Below, piece after piece: positions 19,790 to 29,116 of a stretch of 64,000 nt of DNA. Each line of letters starts with the position of its first letter. Position 1 is the stretch's first letter. The notes below the pieces were generated by a model. It did not search any database and was not told where the DNA came from. It was given only the letters and a program-made list of their open reading frames with translations. The stretch comes from Salmonella enterica subsp. diarizonae (lineage in GTDB: Bacteria > Pseudomonadota > Gammaproteobacteria > Enterobacterales > Enterobacteriaceae). The position numbers and the translations under genes are program-made. The stretch covers positions 372,001 through 436,000 of the forward strand of contig NZ_VXJV01000003.1 in assembly GCF_008692785.1 (NCBI RefSeq). Reading direction: 5' to 3'.

Positions 19790-20659
19790 TTATTCGATTT
19801 TTTTGCCTTCCATTAATCGCTGTACCAACGGCAACATAATCAGCTCCATCGCCAGTCCCATTTTGCCGCCCGGCACCACTAATGTATTAATGTGAGAAAT
19901 GAACGAGCCCTGGAGCATCGCCAGTAGCCAGGGAAAATCGATCCCTTCCAGGTTGCGGAAATGGATCACCACAAAACTCTCATCCAGCGACGGAATGCCC
20001 TTTGCGGCGAACGGATTGGAGGTGTCGACGGTCGGCACGCGCTGGAAGTTAATATGGGTACGGGAGAACTGCGGCGTAATGTAATTGATGTAGTCGTCCA
20101 TGGAGCGCACCACGGAATCCATCACTGCTTCACGGGAGTGTCCACGTTCGCCGGTGTCACGAATCAGTTTCTGAATCCATTCGAGGTTGACGATAGGCAC
20201 CACGCCAACCAACAGATCAACATGACGCGCGACATCATGTTGCGGCGTGACGACGCCGCCGTGCAGTCCTTCATAAAACAGCACATCGGTCGGCTCGGGA
20301 AGCGGCTGCCAGGGTGTAAACGTGCCGGGAACCTGATTCCACGGTACGGCTTCATCATAGGTATGCAGATATTTACGTGACTGGCCTTTACCCGTCTGCC
20401 CGTACTCAATGAAAGTGTGTTCCAGCAGGCTGAAGTCATTGGCTTCAGGCCCGAAATAGCTGATATGCCGCCCGGCGTCGCGCGCTTTGCGGATCGCCAT
20501 GTCCATTTCCGGGCGGGTATAACGATGAAAACTGTCGCCTTCCACCTCGGCGGCGTGCAGATTTAACTGCGCGAAAATTTTACGAAACGCGAGGCTGGTG
20601 GTGGTGGTCCCCGCGCCACTTGACCCTGTTACTGCTATCACCGGATGTTTGGCTGACAT
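19790..20659 (-). CDS. prkB: Phosphoribulokinase-like protein PrkB
   Basis: This 289-residue protein belongs to the phosphoribulokinase/uridine kinase P-loop family. The Walker A motif is GSSGAGTTTT at about 12-21. The substrate in enterobacteria is not established, since they lack a Calvin cycle. It is last in the yheT-yheU-prkB run. Confidence 0.93.
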   Translation of the reverse strand: MSAKHPVIAVTGSSGAGTTTTSLAFRKIFAQLNLHAAEVEGDSFHRYTRPEMDMAIRKARDAGRHISYFGPEANDFSLLEHTFIEYGQTGKGQSRKYLHTYDEAVPWNQVPGTFTPWQPLPEPTDVLFYEGLHGGVVTPQHDVARHVDLLVGVVPIVNLEWIQKLIRDTGERGHSREAVMDSVVRSMDDYINYITPQFSRTHINFQRVPTVDTSNPFAAKGIPSLDESFVVIHFRNLEGIDFPWLLAMLQGSFISHINTLVVPGGKMGLAMELIMLPLVQRLMEGKKIE

Positions 20660-20710
20660 GGCAACTCCATGATTAAGCTTTAATAATAATGTATTGCCGT
20701 CAAAGGCGTT

Positions 20711-20929
20711 TTATTCGCGAAACTGTTTTTTCGGCATAATATTGACCGTTTCATGTAATTCAGACCATACCAGAACGGCCTCGCCGGATTGCAGTTGACG
20801 TTTTACGTCCGCGACTTTTTGTTCAAGCGAACGTTCATGTTCACCATAATCGGTGCCTTCGCGCAACACAAAGCTTTCGAGCAGGTTGTCCAGCGTGTCG
20901 GGGGAGAGCCCCTGCCAGGGAATGATCAT
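20711..20929 (-). CDS. yheU: Conserved small protein YheU (UPF0270)
   Basis: This 72-residue acidic protein, [13 protein letters not shown] onward, belongs to a conserved family of unknown function. It has no membrane segment or catalytic motif I recognise. Its ATG overlaps the yheT stop by four bases, so the two are probably co-translated, with prkB following 51 bases later. Confidence 0.93.
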   Translation of the reverse strand: MIIPWQGLSPDTLDNLLESFVLREGTDYGEHERSLEQKVADVKRQLQSGEAVLVWSELHETVNIMPKKQFRE

Positions 20930-21948
20930 GATGACGCCTCCAGATACGTTGTCAGCCAGTCAGGAATTCGGCGTTCCAGCCACATTTCAGGGCGCAGCGG
21001 CGTACCGCCGATAAATCCTACGTGTCCGCCATGCTCAGTTAACTGATACTCCACGTGTGGGGGCAGATCTTCCGCTTTAGGGATCACATGATGATCCATA
21101 AACGGATCGTCTTTGGCATGAATAATCAGCGTCGGTTTAGCAATCTGGTTAAGCAACGGCATGGCGCTACACTGACGATAGTAGTCGATGGCGTCGGCAA
21201 AGCCATGAATTTTCGCGGTGATCAGGTCGTCAAACTCGCGGATACGGCGCATTGATTTGAGTTGCCCCAGATTCACCGGCAGCGACCCGGGATACGCCGC
21301 CAGCTTGCGTGACGCATTCGCTTTTAACAGATTGAGCAAATAACGCTGATAGACGCGGGAAAACCCTTTATCCATGTGGTAGCTACAGGCTTCGAGAACA
21401 AAGGGCGCAGAAACAATCACCGCCGCCTCGATGGGGATATTGCGGCCTTCTTTCGCCAGCAGGCACGCCAGCATATTACCGCCGAGCGAATAGCCCACGG
21501 CGGCTGTCGGAACGGTGCCGAACTCCCGCTGTAGCCAGCGTAAAAACCAGGCGCCATCCTCCGTTTCGCCGGAGTGGTAAATTCGATTCAGACGGTTTGG
21601 CTCACCGCTACAGCCGCGAAAGTGCATCACTACGCCCAGCCAGCCGCGCTTTTGCGCCGCCTCAATCAGTCCGTGGGCATAGGGGCTGTTCAGGCTGCCT
21701 TCCAGGCCGTGAAAGACCACCAGCCGCGGTTTATGCTTTGCCTGTTGCGGCTTTTCGCTCCATGCCAGATCGACAAAATCGCCGTCCGGTAATTCCAGCC
21801 GCTGCCAGTAGGCGTTGAACTTCACTTTGCGGCGGATTAAACGCGGCAGCATAGTCTGTAAATGGCGATTACGAATGCCGCGCATGGGAATAAATTCATG
21901 CGAGTCATTGACAGGCGGGGTCATTTCTGTAGACGTGATCTCAACCAT
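20926..21948 (-). CDS. yheT: Alpha/beta-hydrolase YheT
   Basis: This 340-residue serine-hydrolase-fold protein of the AB-hydrolase-4 family shows HGLEGS, the nucleophile elbow GYSLGGNM, and a late HAKDDPFM and GGHVGF for the acid and histidine. Its substrate is unknown. I chose the ATG giving MVEITSTE, which equals the E. coli length of 340; an in-frame GTG 54 bases upstream is preceded by no ribosome site. It is the first gene of yheT-yheU-prkB here. In E. coli yheS lies directly upstream, but here the mdc segment intervenes. Confidence 0.93.
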   Translation of the reverse strand: MVEITSTEMTPPVNDSHEFIPMRGIRNRHLQTMLPRLIRRKVKFNAYWQRLELPDGDFVDLAWSEKPQQAKHKPRLVVFHGLEGSLNSPYAHGLIEAAQKRGWLGVVMHFRGCSGEPNRLNRIYHSGETEDGAWFLRWLQREFGTVPTAAVGYSLGGNMLACLLAKEGRNIPIEAAVIVSAPFVLEACSYHMDKGFSRVYQRYLLNLLKANASRKLAAYPGSLPVNLGQLKSMRRIREFDDLITAKIHGFADAIDYYRQCSAMPLLNQIAKPTLIIHAKDDPFMDHHVIPKAEDLPPHVEYQLTEHGGHVGFIGGTPLRPEMWLERRIPDWLTTYLEASS

Positions 21949-22073
21949 AGCACCAGAACAATTGATAATTGGAAACAATACTATACCGCGCATAAGGTTC
22001 ACAGATTAATCAATATGTGATTTTACGTTCAATAAATCACCCGGCGAAATAAGAATTGCGCCTCATTTCGCCA

Positions 22074-22083
22074 GGGGGGGGGG
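22074..22083. repeat. G10 homopolymer tract upstream of the YdhR-like gene
   Basis: Ten consecutive G residues lie in the 246-base gap between divergent yheT and the YdhR-like gene, about 110 bases before the latter's start. Tracts of this length are prone to slipped-strand change. The rest of the gap holds the divergent promoters and no gene. Confidence 0.85.
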
Positions 22084-22194
22084 CGGTATTCACTGCGCGC
22101 GCAATACCCTGCAGAAATAGTGTGAACCCCTGCATCAGCCGAATTAATCGTGGTAGTGTGGCAGTACGATGGTTATGTGACTCAAGGAGAAGGC

Positions 22195-22506
22195 ATGTCG
22201 AAGACACTTTTACAGATCCACTTTAACTTTAGCGGCCCTTTTGGCGAGGAGATGACTCAGCAACTGAACGGACTGGCGGAGTCCATCAATGAGGAGCCGG
22301 GCTTTATCTGGAAAATCTGGACAGAAAGCGAGAAAAACCAGCAAGCTGGCGGCATTTATCTGTTTGAATCCGAAGAAACGGCGCAGGCTTATATTAAAAA
22401 ACACACTGCACGTCTGAAAAATCTTGGTGTTGATGAGGTGACGTTTAAATTATTTGGCGTGAACGACGCGCTGACGAAAATAAATCACGGCAACCTCTGC
22501 CGATAA
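22195..22506 (+). CDS. YdhR-family putative monooxygenase-like protein
   Basis: This 103-residue protein closely resembles E. coli YdhR, including [14 protein letters not shown] and GGIYLF, and belongs to the ferredoxin-like antibiotic-biosynthesis-monooxygenase superfamily. No activity is established. The ATG at [10 protein letters not shown] follows AAGGAGAAGG; a 15-residue upstream extension lacks a ribosome site. It is not part of the E. coli order here and lies between yheT and mdcA, so it probably came with the malonate segment. Confidence 0.85.
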   Translation: MSKTLLQIHFNFSGPFGEEMTQQLNGLAESINEEPGFIWKIWTESEKNQQAGGIYLFESEETAQAYIKKHTARLKNLGVDEVTFKLFGVNDALTKINHGNLCR

Positions 22507-22770
22507 ATCATATAATGCAGGCTTCCCATCCCGGCCAGCCTGCGAACTACGTCCGTTCCCAGCCATTGGCCCCCTTCAAACCTATACCAATAACACCGCG
22601 TCGTTCGGCATGCTGCTGTCTGGCGTGATCGTCATCACAAATTGTTACTTCAATTATTACTCTCAGGCTAATGATTTTTACCTGCGCTTAATTGATGATT
22701 TTCTCACCAAAGCTCAGACTCTTTTCAGTGTTAAGCCAATCAAACTGATTGTTGAATCAGGAGGTTAATA
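22507..22770 (+). promoter_or_regulatory. Presumed mdc promoter region
   Basis: This 264-base region before mdcA has an AT-rich core (about 22630-22760) and should hold the mdc promoter and the MdcR site. I could not fix a convincing -35/-10 pair. A 52-codon frame (22610-22768) ends on the AGGAGG ribosome site of mdcA. Its first residues are hydrophobic, but it has no ribosome site, so I do not call it a gene. Confidence 0.4.
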
Positions 22771-24426
22771 ATGTTATCTGGACAAACGCCAGCACGCGTC
22801 TGGAACACGCGCCGCAACGAAAAACAGCGCCGTCTGGCTTCCGTTCCGGTGCAGGGTAAGGTACTGCCTACCGCAGACCTGACCGCGATGCTGGAAAAAC
22901 TGATCGCGCCGGGTGACCGCGTGGTATTAGAAGGGAATAACCAAAAGCAGGCGGATTTCCTGTCCCGTATGCTGGCGGAAGTCAATCCGCAGAAAGTACA
23001 CGACCTGCACATGATTATGCCAAGCGTCGGGCGTAGCGAGCATCTGGATATCTTTGAAAAAGGCATCGCCCGCAAGCTGGATTTCTCCTTCTCCGGCACC
23101 CAAAGCCTGCGCATCTCGCAGCTACTGGAAGATGGCCAGTTGGAAATCGGCGCCATCCACACTTACATCGAACTGTACTCCCGTCTGTACGTCGACCTGG
23201 CCCCGAATGTGGCGCTGATTGCTGGTTACAAAGCTGACCGCAAAGGAAACCTCTACACCGGGCCGAGTACCGAAGATACTCCGGCGCTGGTGGAAGCCGC
23301 GGCCTTCCACGACGGTATTGTTATCGCTCAGGTGAACGAACTGGTAGATGACGAATGCGACCTGCCGCGCGTGGATATACCGGGCTCCTGGATTGACTAC
23401 GTAGTGGTCGCTGACAAGCCGTTCTTCATCGAACCACTGTTTACCCGCGACCCGCGCCTGATCAAACAGGAACACATCCTGATGGCGATGATGGCCATCA
23501 AAGGCATCTACGCCGAGCATCAGGTGCAGTCGCTGAACCACGGTATCGGCTTCAACACTGCCGCTATCGAGCTGCTGCTGCCGACTTACGGCGAACAGCT
23601 CGGTCTGAAAGGCAAAATCTGTAAACACTGGACTCTGAACCCGCATCCGACGCTGATCCCGGCAATTGAAAGCGGCTGGGTGGAGAGCGTGCACTGCTTC
23701 GGCGGCGAACTGGGGATGGAAGAGTACATCCGCGCCCGCCCTGACGTATTTTTTACCGGGGCTGATGGCTCCATGCGTTCTAACCGCGCCTTCTGCCAAC
23801 TGGCGGGGCAGTATGCGGTGGATATGTTTATCGGTTCGACCTTGCAGGTTGACGGCTATGCTAACTCCTCAACGGTCACCCGTGGTCGTCTCTCCGGTTT
23901 CGGCGGCGCGCCGAACATGGGGCACGACCCGCACGGTCGCCGTCACGCGACCCCGGCCTGGCTGAACATGATTACCGAACCGGACCCGATGCAGCGCGGT
24001 AAAAAACTCGTCGTACAGATGGTAGAAACCTTCCAGGCGGGCGTGAAGCCGACCTTCGTGGAAAAACTGGATGCCATTGACGTGGCGAAAGCTTCCGGTA
24101 TGCCGCTGGCGCCAGTGATGATTTACGGCGACGACGTAACGCACGTGCTGACTGAAGAAGGCATCGCTTATCTCTACCGGGCTAAAGATCTGGAAGAGCG
24201 CCGTGCGATGGTGGCGGCGGTTGCCGGTATCACCGACATCGGTCTGGGCGTTGACGCGAAACGCGTCGCCGAACTGCGTAGTAGCGGCAAGGTGGTCTAC
24301 CCGGAAGATATGGATATTCGTCGTACCGACGCCACCCGTTCGCTGCTGGCGGCCGGTAGCGTCGCCGACCTGGTGGAGTGGTCCGGCGGTCTTTACAACC
24401 CACCTGCGAAATTTCGGAGCTGGTAA
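22771..24426 (+). CDS. mdcA: Malonate decarboxylase alpha subunit
   Basis: This 551-residue subunit is the acetyl-S-ACP:malonate ACP transferase. It swaps acetyl for malonyl on the MdcC thioester, releasing acetate. It starts [15 protein letters not shown] after AGGAGG and resembles CoA-transferases, with [20 protein letters not shown] near residue 390 as a strongly conserved family stretch. It is the first gene of mdcABCDEFGH; its TAA overlaps the mdcB ATG by one base. MdcR probably controls it in response to malonate (inference). Confidence 0.96.
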   Translation: MLSGQTPARVWNTRRNEKQRRLASVPVQGKVLPTADLTAMLEKLIAPGDRVVLEGNNQKQADFLSRMLAEVNPQKVHDLHMIMPSVGRSEHLDIFEKGIARKLDFSFSGTQSLRISQLLEDGQLEIGAIHTYIELYSRLYVDLAPNVALIAGYKADRKGNLYTGPSTEDTPALVEAAAFHDGIVIAQVNELVDDECDLPRVDIPGSWIDYVVVADKPFFIEPLFTRDPRLIKQEHILMAMMAIKGIYAEHQVQSLNHGIGFNTAAIELLLPTYGEQLGLKGKICKHWTLNPHPTLIPAIESGWVESVHCFGGELGMEEYIRARPDVFFTGADGSMRSNRAFCQLAGQYAVDMFIGSTLQVDGYANSSTVTRGRLSGFGGAPNMGHDPHGRRHATPAWLNMITEPDPMQRGKKLVVQMVETFQAGVKPTFVEKLDAIDVAKASGMPLAPVMIYGDDVTHVLTEEGIAYLYRAKDLEERRAMVAAVAGITDIGLGVDAKRVAELRSSGKVVYPEDMDIRRTDATRSLLAAGSVADLVEWSGGLYNPPAKFRSW

Positions 24427-25316
24427 TGAAACTTCTGCCTCAGATTCAGGTTGCAGGCGGTGCCGAATGGCTGGCGCGAACCGCCACGCAGTGTCTGATT
24501 GACGAAGCACGATTAAGCCCGAAGCCCGGTCTGGTGGACAGTCGGGGGAACGGCGCGCATCACGATTTGACTCTGGCGCTCATGGAGCGCTCGGCGCACA
24601 GCCTGACCCCTACGTTTCAGGCGCTGGCGCTACAAAGCTGGCAGCGTCCAGCGGATATTGCGCTCAGACAAACCATAGGGCGACTCGGTCGCGAAGGCGA
24701 GAAACAGATGATGGCCGCTACCGACGGCGTGAACACCCACCGCGGCGCGATTTGGGCGCTGGGGATGCTGGTGAGCGCAGTAGCGATGCACGGCGGTGTA
24801 GGTAGCGCGCAGCAGGTGGCGAACACTGCCGCCGAGCTGGCGACGCTGCCGGACGACGCCGCGCCGAAGGTCTTTAGCAAGGGGCTGCGTGCCACACGCC
24901 GTTATCGCGTACCGGGCGCGCGCGAAGAGGCGCAGCAGGCGTTTCCGCACATTATGCAGCGGGCGCTACCGCAATTGCGTTTAAGCCGATTGAGCGGCAG
25001 TAGCGAAACGCATGCGCGGTTAGATGCCCTGATGGCGATTATGACTTCGTTGACCGACACCTGCGTGCTCTCCCGCGCGGGGCTGGAGGGGCTGGACGTC
25101 ATGCAGGACGGCGCGCGCGCCGTCCTGAGTGCTGGTGGCAGCGCCCATCCGGCGGGTCAGAGGGCGCTGGCGGCGCTCGATCGTCAGATGCTGGCGCTGA
25201 ACGCCTCGCCGGGCGGCGCAGCCGATTTACTGGCCGCCACCCTGTTTCTTGACCGCATCGAATCGCCCTATACACAAAGTAATTCGAGTTGCAGGACAAA
25301 ACGCACCGCGTTTTGA
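24426..25316 (+). CDS. mdcB: Triphosphoribosyl-dephospho-CoA synthase
   Basis: This 296-residue enzyme makes 2'-(5''-triphosphoribosyl)-3'-dephospho-CoA from ATP and dephospho-CoA, the precursor of the MdcC prosthetic group. It is a CitG-family protein, with [18 protein letters not shown] near residue 30 and [13 protein letters not shown] near 105. The ATG overlaps the mdcA stop after GGAG. The last 15 residues (YTQSN...RTAF) and the stop codon are encoded by an ERIC element, so the original C-terminus was probably replaced. Confidence 0.94.
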   Translation: MKLLPQIQVAGGAEWLARTATQCLIDEARLSPKPGLVDSRGNGAHHDLTLALMERSAHSLTPTFQALALQSWQRPADIALRQTIGRLGREGEKQMMAATDGVNTHRGAIWALGMLVSAVAMHGGVGSAQQVANTAAELATLPDDAAPKVFSKGLRATRRYRVPGAREEAQQAFPHIMQRALPQLRLSRLSGSSETHARLDALMAIMTSLTDTCVLSRAGLEGLDVMQDGARAVLSAGGSAHPAGQRALAALDRQMLALNASPGGAADLLAATLFLDRIESPYTQSNSSCRTKRTAF

Positions 25317-25462
25317 ACAGCGCTTGCGCTGGCCCCGAAGGGGTGAGGCCAAAAGGCCGAATCACGCGGCAAGGGAGTGAATCCCCAGGAGCGTACATAA
25401 GTACGTGACTGGGGGGAACGAGCGTAGCCAACGCATCTGTAACGTGAAGTACGACGTGTATA
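25269..25462 (+). repeat. ERIC element with internal insert, between mdcB and mdcC
   Basis: The ends (TATAC...ATTCGAGTTGCAG and GAAGTACGACGTGTATA) and the core GTGAATCCCCAGGAGCGTAC match ERIC. At 194 bp it is about 67 bp longer than the 127-bp element. The extra segment (about 25299-25367) contains four small back-to-back hairpins: AAAACGC/GCGTTTT, CAGCGC/GCGCTG, CCCC/GGGG and GGCC/GGCC. It supplies the mdcB stop and separates mdcB from mdcC. Confidence 0.93.
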
Positions 25463-25484
25463 TTTAAAGCATTAAGAGGATGTT

Positions 25485-25784
25485 ATGGAACACATTACAT
25501 TAACCGTACCGGCCAGCCGTACCTTAAGCGGCAAAGCGCTGGCAGGCGTTGTGGGCTCCGGGGATATGGAGGTGTTATTCACCGCCGACCAGGGCCAGAC
25601 GTTAACCATTGATATCACCACTTCCGTCGATAACAGCCGTAGCCGCTGGGAAGCGCTGTTCAACCGTCTGCAAACGGTCAGCAGTCTGCCGGCGGGCCAA
25701 CTGACCATCCACGATTTCGGCGCAACCCCGGGCGTAGCGCGCATTCGTATCGAACAGGTATTTGAAGAGGTGAACTATGCGTGA
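25485..25784 (+). CDS. mdcC: Malonate decarboxylase acyl carrier protein (delta subunit)
   Basis: This 99-residue carrier protein bears phosphoribosyl-dephospho-CoA on a serine. Ser25 in VVGSGDMEVL is the expected site. Acetyl and malonyl thioesters travel on it between MdcA and MdcDE. The ATG follows AAGAGGAT. It lies 22 bases after the ERIC and overlaps mdcD by eight bases. Confidence 0.94.
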   Translation: MEHITLTVPASRTLSGKALAGVVGSGDMEVLFTADQGQTLTIDITTSVDNSRSRWEALFNRLQTVSSLPAGQLTIHDFGATPGVARIRIEQVFEEVNYA

Positions 25785-26610
25785 TGACCGCAGTTTTATC
25801 GAATTAAAAGCGCGTCAGCGTGCGCAGGCGCTGCTGGATGAAGGCAGTTACCGTGAACTGCTCGACCCGTTTGAAGGCGTGATGTCGCCGTGGTTGGGCG
25901 CGCAGGGCATTGTTCCGCAGGCTGATGACGGTATGGTCGTCGCAAAAGGTACCATCAACGGCAAACCGGCGGTGGTGGTAGCGATTGAAGGCGCGTTCCA
26001 GGGCGGCAGTATGGGCGAAGTGTCCGGCGCCAAAATGGCGGCGGCGCTGGAGCTGGCGGCGGAAGATAACCGCAACGGCATTCCGACGCAGGCGGTATTG
26101 TGCCTGGAAACCGGCGGTGTGCGCTTACAAGAGGACAACCTGGGCTTGGCGGCGATTGCCGATATTCACGCGGCGATTGTCGACCTGCGTCGCTATACCC
26201 CGGTTATCGGCATCGTGGCCGGGACCGTTGGCTGCTTCGGCGGGATGTCGATTGCCGCCGCGCTGTGCAGCTATCTGATTGTCACCCGTGAAGCGCGTCT
26301 CGGTCTGAACGGCCCGCAGGTTATCGAACAGGAAGCCGGGATCGAAGAGTACGACTCCCGCGATCGCCCGTTTATCTGGAGCATGACCGGTGGTGAAGTG
26401 CGTTATCAAAGCGGGCTGGTGGAAGCGCTGGTCGGCGACGGCGTCAACGCGGTGAAAGCGGCGATGAACGAGGCGCTGGCCAAAGGCGTACCGGCAAAAC
26501 ATCGCACCGATAACTACGACGGGTATCTCGATCGCCTGACGAACTTCGACACCCGCAAACAGGCCGATGCTGAACAGATTAAAGCGCTTTTCGCCCGGGA
26601 GGTGAAATGA
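25777..26610 (+). CDS. mdcD: Malonate decarboxylase beta subunit
   Basis: This 277-residue subunit, with MdcE, decarboxylates malonyl-S-ACP to acetyl-S-ACP and CO2. It has the crotonase-type fold of biotin-dependent carboxylase beta subunits; GGSMGEVSGAKMAAALELA and AGTVGCFGGMSIAAALC form the expected Gly-rich oxyanion regions. It overlaps mdcC by eight bases and mdcE by four, so the subunits are translationally coupled. Confidence 0.95.
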   Translation: MRDDRSFIELKARQRAQALLDEGSYRELLDPFEGVMSPWLGAQGIVPQADDGMVVAKGTINGKPAVVVAIEGAFQGGSMGEVSGAKMAAALELAAEDNRNGIPTQAVLCLETGGVRLQEDNLGLAAIADIHAAIVDLRRYTPVIGIVAGTVGCFGGMSIAAALCSYLIVTREARLGLNGPQVIEQEAGIEEYDSRDRPFIWSMTGGEVRYQSGLVEALVGDGVNAVKAAMNEALAKGVPAKHRTDNYDGYLDRLTNFDTRKQADAEQIKALFAREVK

Positions 26611-27410
26611 TGAGTAACGCAATGAGCCGTGGCCAATTATGGCTGGAAACCCTGGTACCCAATGCCAAACGTCTTGAAGGGCTGTGCCCGTCCGTGCAGG
26701 CCGCCGACGGCGAGCTGAACAGTGAAGCGGTGCGTTTTATTGCCGTGGTGCCCGATGCCAATAACCACTACCCGCGCGCTGCTAAAGGCGAGGTCGGGCT
26801 GCTGGAAGGTTGGACACTGGCGAAAGTGGTAAGCGAAACCATCGACGCCGATGCCGATAAAGCGGTGAAACGCCCGATTGTGGCGGTGATTGACGTACCA
26901 AGCCAGGCCTACGGTCGTCGTGAAGAGGGTTTTGGTATTCATCAGGCGCTGGCGGGTGCGGCGGCAGCCTATGCCAACGCGCGACTGGCGGGGCATCCGG
27001 TGATTGGCCTGATCGTCGGTAAAGCGATGTCCGGCGCGTTTCTGGCGCACGGCTACCAGGCGAACCGTCTGATTGCGTTTAACGATAAAGGGGTGCTGAT
27101 CCATGCGATGGGTAAAGAGTCCGCAGCACGCATTACCCTGCGTACCGTCGAGGCGCTGGAAAAACTGGCGGCGACCATTCCGCCAATGGCGTATGACATC
27201 AGCAATTACGCCACCCTGGGGCTGCTGGAGAACCTGCTGGATATCAGCAATCCGGATGCCCCGTCTGTTACCGATCTGGCGCTGGTGAAAACCACCCTGC
27301 AACAGGCCATCAATGACGCTCGTCAGGACCCGACGCTGAAAAGCCGTCTGGGCGCTGATAATCGCCGCAGTTCAGCCCTTGTGCGCGAACGTATGCGAGC
27401 AAGCTGGTAA
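26607..27410 (+). CDS. mdcE: Malonate decarboxylase gamma subunit
   Basis: This 267-residue partner of MdcD also has a carboxyltransferase-like fold, with GRREEGFGIHQALAGAAAAY and VGKAMSGAFLAHGYQ. No biotin subunits are present, so the locus encodes the biotin-independent soluble decarboxylase. The start ATGATG follows GGGAGG; either Met is possible, and the first gives the ATGA overlap with mdcD. Confidence 0.95.
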   Translation: MMSNAMSRGQLWLETLVPNAKRLEGLCPSVQAADGELNSEAVRFIAVVPDANNHYPRAAKGEVGLLEGWTLAKVVSETIDADADKAVKRPIVAVIDVPSQAYGRREEGFGIHQALAGAAAAYANARLAGHPVIGLIVGKAMSGAFLAHGYQANRLIAFNDKGVLIHAMGKESAARITLRTVEALEKLAATIPPMAYDISNYATLGLLENLLDISNPDAPSVTDLALVKTTLQQAINDARQDPTLKSRLGADNRRSSALVRERMRASW

Positions 27411-27431
27411 GTAAAAAGAGACCTGCCGGAT

Positions 27432-27470
27432 GCCCGGTTCCGTGGGCGCGCTCGTTGCGCCCGCGCGGGC
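27432..27470 (+). other. GC-rich stem-loop between mdcE and mdcF
   Basis: In the 122-base gap, GGGCGC/GCGCCC (27444-27449 and 27457-27462) is nested inside GCCCG/CGGGC. No T tract follows, so it is more likely an RNA-stability or processing element than a terminator. It may set transporter expression apart from the enzyme genes (inference). Confidence 0.45.
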
Positions 27471-27532
27471 CGCTGTATCTGAAAAATAATAACCATCGCG
27501 ATAGTGCTAACTTTTTAAATGACAGGTGATTT

Positions 27533-28492
27533 ATGACTTACGTGATTGTTCATGCCCTTGCACCGATTTTTATCATCATGCTGCTGGGATTCTGGGCCGG
27601 GAAGGCCAAAATGGTCGATAACAAGAATGTTTCCCTACTTAATATTTTCGTCATGGATTTCGCATTACCAGCGACGTTGTTTAGCGCGACGGTACAAACG
27701 CCCTGGACGGGAATTCTCGCCCAGTCGCCACTGATTCTGGTACTGACGCTGGCGATGTGGATTACCTATGCGGCTATCTACTTCCTGGCGACAACCGTCT
27801 TTAAAAAGTCGCCGCAGGATGCCGCTGTGCTGACCCTGACGGTGGCGCTGCCAAACTATGCGGCGCTCGGTCTGCCGATTCTCGGCAGCGTATTGGGCGA
27901 AGGCGCGACGACCTCGCTGTCCGTCGCTGTTTCCATTGCCTGCGGTTCGGTACTGATGACGCCGTTCTGTCTGCTGATTCTGGAACGTGAAAAAGCGCGC
28001 GCCGAAGGCAACAACACCGGTTCTACCCTGGCGATGCTGCCTGTACTGATGTGGCGCTCGCTGAAAAAACCGATCGTGATGGGCCCGCTGCTGGGGGTTA
28101 TCCTCTCCGCTATCGGTATCAAAATGCCGGAACTGTTCCTCGCGGCGATTAAACCGTTGGGTCTGTCTGCGACCGCCGCAGCGCTGTTCCTGACCGGGGT
28201 GATCCTGTCTGCGCGTAAACTGCAGATCAATACTGTGGTGATCACCTCCACCATCGCCAAACTGCTGATTCAACCGGCGATTGCCTGGGGTATCGTGCTT
28301 ATCTTCGGCCTGCATGGCTCCGTGGCGATTACCGCTATCCTGATGATTGCGCTGTCCGCGGGCTTCTTCGGCGTGGTGTTCGGTAACCGCTTTGGCGTGC
28401 AGTCTCCAGATGCAGAAGCCGTGCTGCTGTTGAGCTCGGTCCTGTGTATCCTGTCGCTGCCGCTGTTTATCTCGCTGACTTCAGGAATCTAA
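27533..28492 (+). CDS. mdcF: Malonate transporter (AEC family)
   Basis: This 319-residue inner-membrane carrier of the auxin efflux carrier family has about ten hydrophobic segments in two halves. Its place after mdcE matches MdcF of Klebsiella-type loci, where it is proposed to import malonate. The sodium-dependent MadLM pair is absent. The ATG follows ACAGGTGATT. Confidence 0.93.
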   Translation: MTYVIVHALAPIFIIMLLGFWAGKAKMVDNKNVSLLNIFVMDFALPATLFSATVQTPWTGILAQSPLILVLTLAMWITYAAIYFLATTVFKKSPQDAAVLTLTVALPNYAALGLPILGSVLGEGATTSLSVAVSIACGSVLMTPFCLLILEREKARAEGNNTGSTLAMLPVLMWRSLKKPIVMGPLLGVILSAIGIKMPELFLAAIKPLGLSATAAALFLTGVILSARKLQINTVVITSTIAKLLIQPAIAWGIVLIFGLHGSVAITAILMIALSAGFFGVVFGNRFGVQSPDAEAVLLLSSVLCILSLPLFISLTSGI

Positions 28493-28495
28493 ATC

Positions 28496-29116
28496 ATGAG
28501 CACAACATTACGCCCACACGACCTTATCTGGCTGAACGCGCGCGACGCGCTCGAAGATGTCACGGAATCCTGGGTGGATACCGTCTGGCATAGCGGTCTG
28601 CCGGTGGTAGTGCGGCGTGATGTTGATGCGCAGGGGCGTGTGCCCGTTGGTGTGCGCGGCATGAAGCGCGACCAACGGGCGGCGGGCTGGGTGCAGCCGG
28701 CGGCCGTCGTTCGTATCTGCTCGCCGCAATCGCTGGTCGACTCGCAGACGTTGTTGCGCTCGCCCTTTATCTCTCAGCCGCCGGTTCAGGTAGCTTTATT
28801 ATTGGCTCAGCAAACGTGGCCTTGGACGTGGGGCATTACCGGCAGTACCGGCTATGCGCTGGCGACCGGTATTCCGGTTATCCATGCGGCAAGCGATCTG
28901 GATCTGCTGATCCGCGCGCCGCAGCCGCTGGCGCGTGAGGAGCTTAAAACGTGGCAGCAGCAGTTAGCGGGCGGACTCTGCCGGGCAGACACCCAGGTGG
29001 AAACGCCGCACGGCGCGTTTGCGCTCAATGAGTGGCTGCGCGATGGCAAAGCATTGTTAAAAACCTCGCAGGGGCCGCGGCTGGTGAGCGACCCGTGGAG
29101 CAGGGAGGAGTCATGA
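28496..29116 (+). CDS. mdcG: Phosphoribosyl-dephospho-CoA transferase
   Basis: This 206-residue nucleotidyltransferase-like enzyme attaches the prosthetic group made by MdcB to Ser25 of MdcC. GSTGYALATGIPVIH is followed by ASDLDLLI, whose two aspartates are the expected metal ligands. It starts three bases after the mdcF stop and overlaps mdcH by four bases. Confidence 0.94.
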   Translation: MSTTLRPHDLIWLNARDALEDVTESWVDTVWHSGLPVVVRRDVDAQGRVPVGVRGMKRDQRAAGWVQPAAVVRICSPQSLVDSQTLLRSPFISQPPVQVALLLAQQTWPWTWGITGSTGYALATGIPVIHAASDLDLLIRAPQPLAREELKTWQQQLAGGLCRADTQVETPHGAFALNEWLRDGKALLKTSQGPRLVSDPWSREES

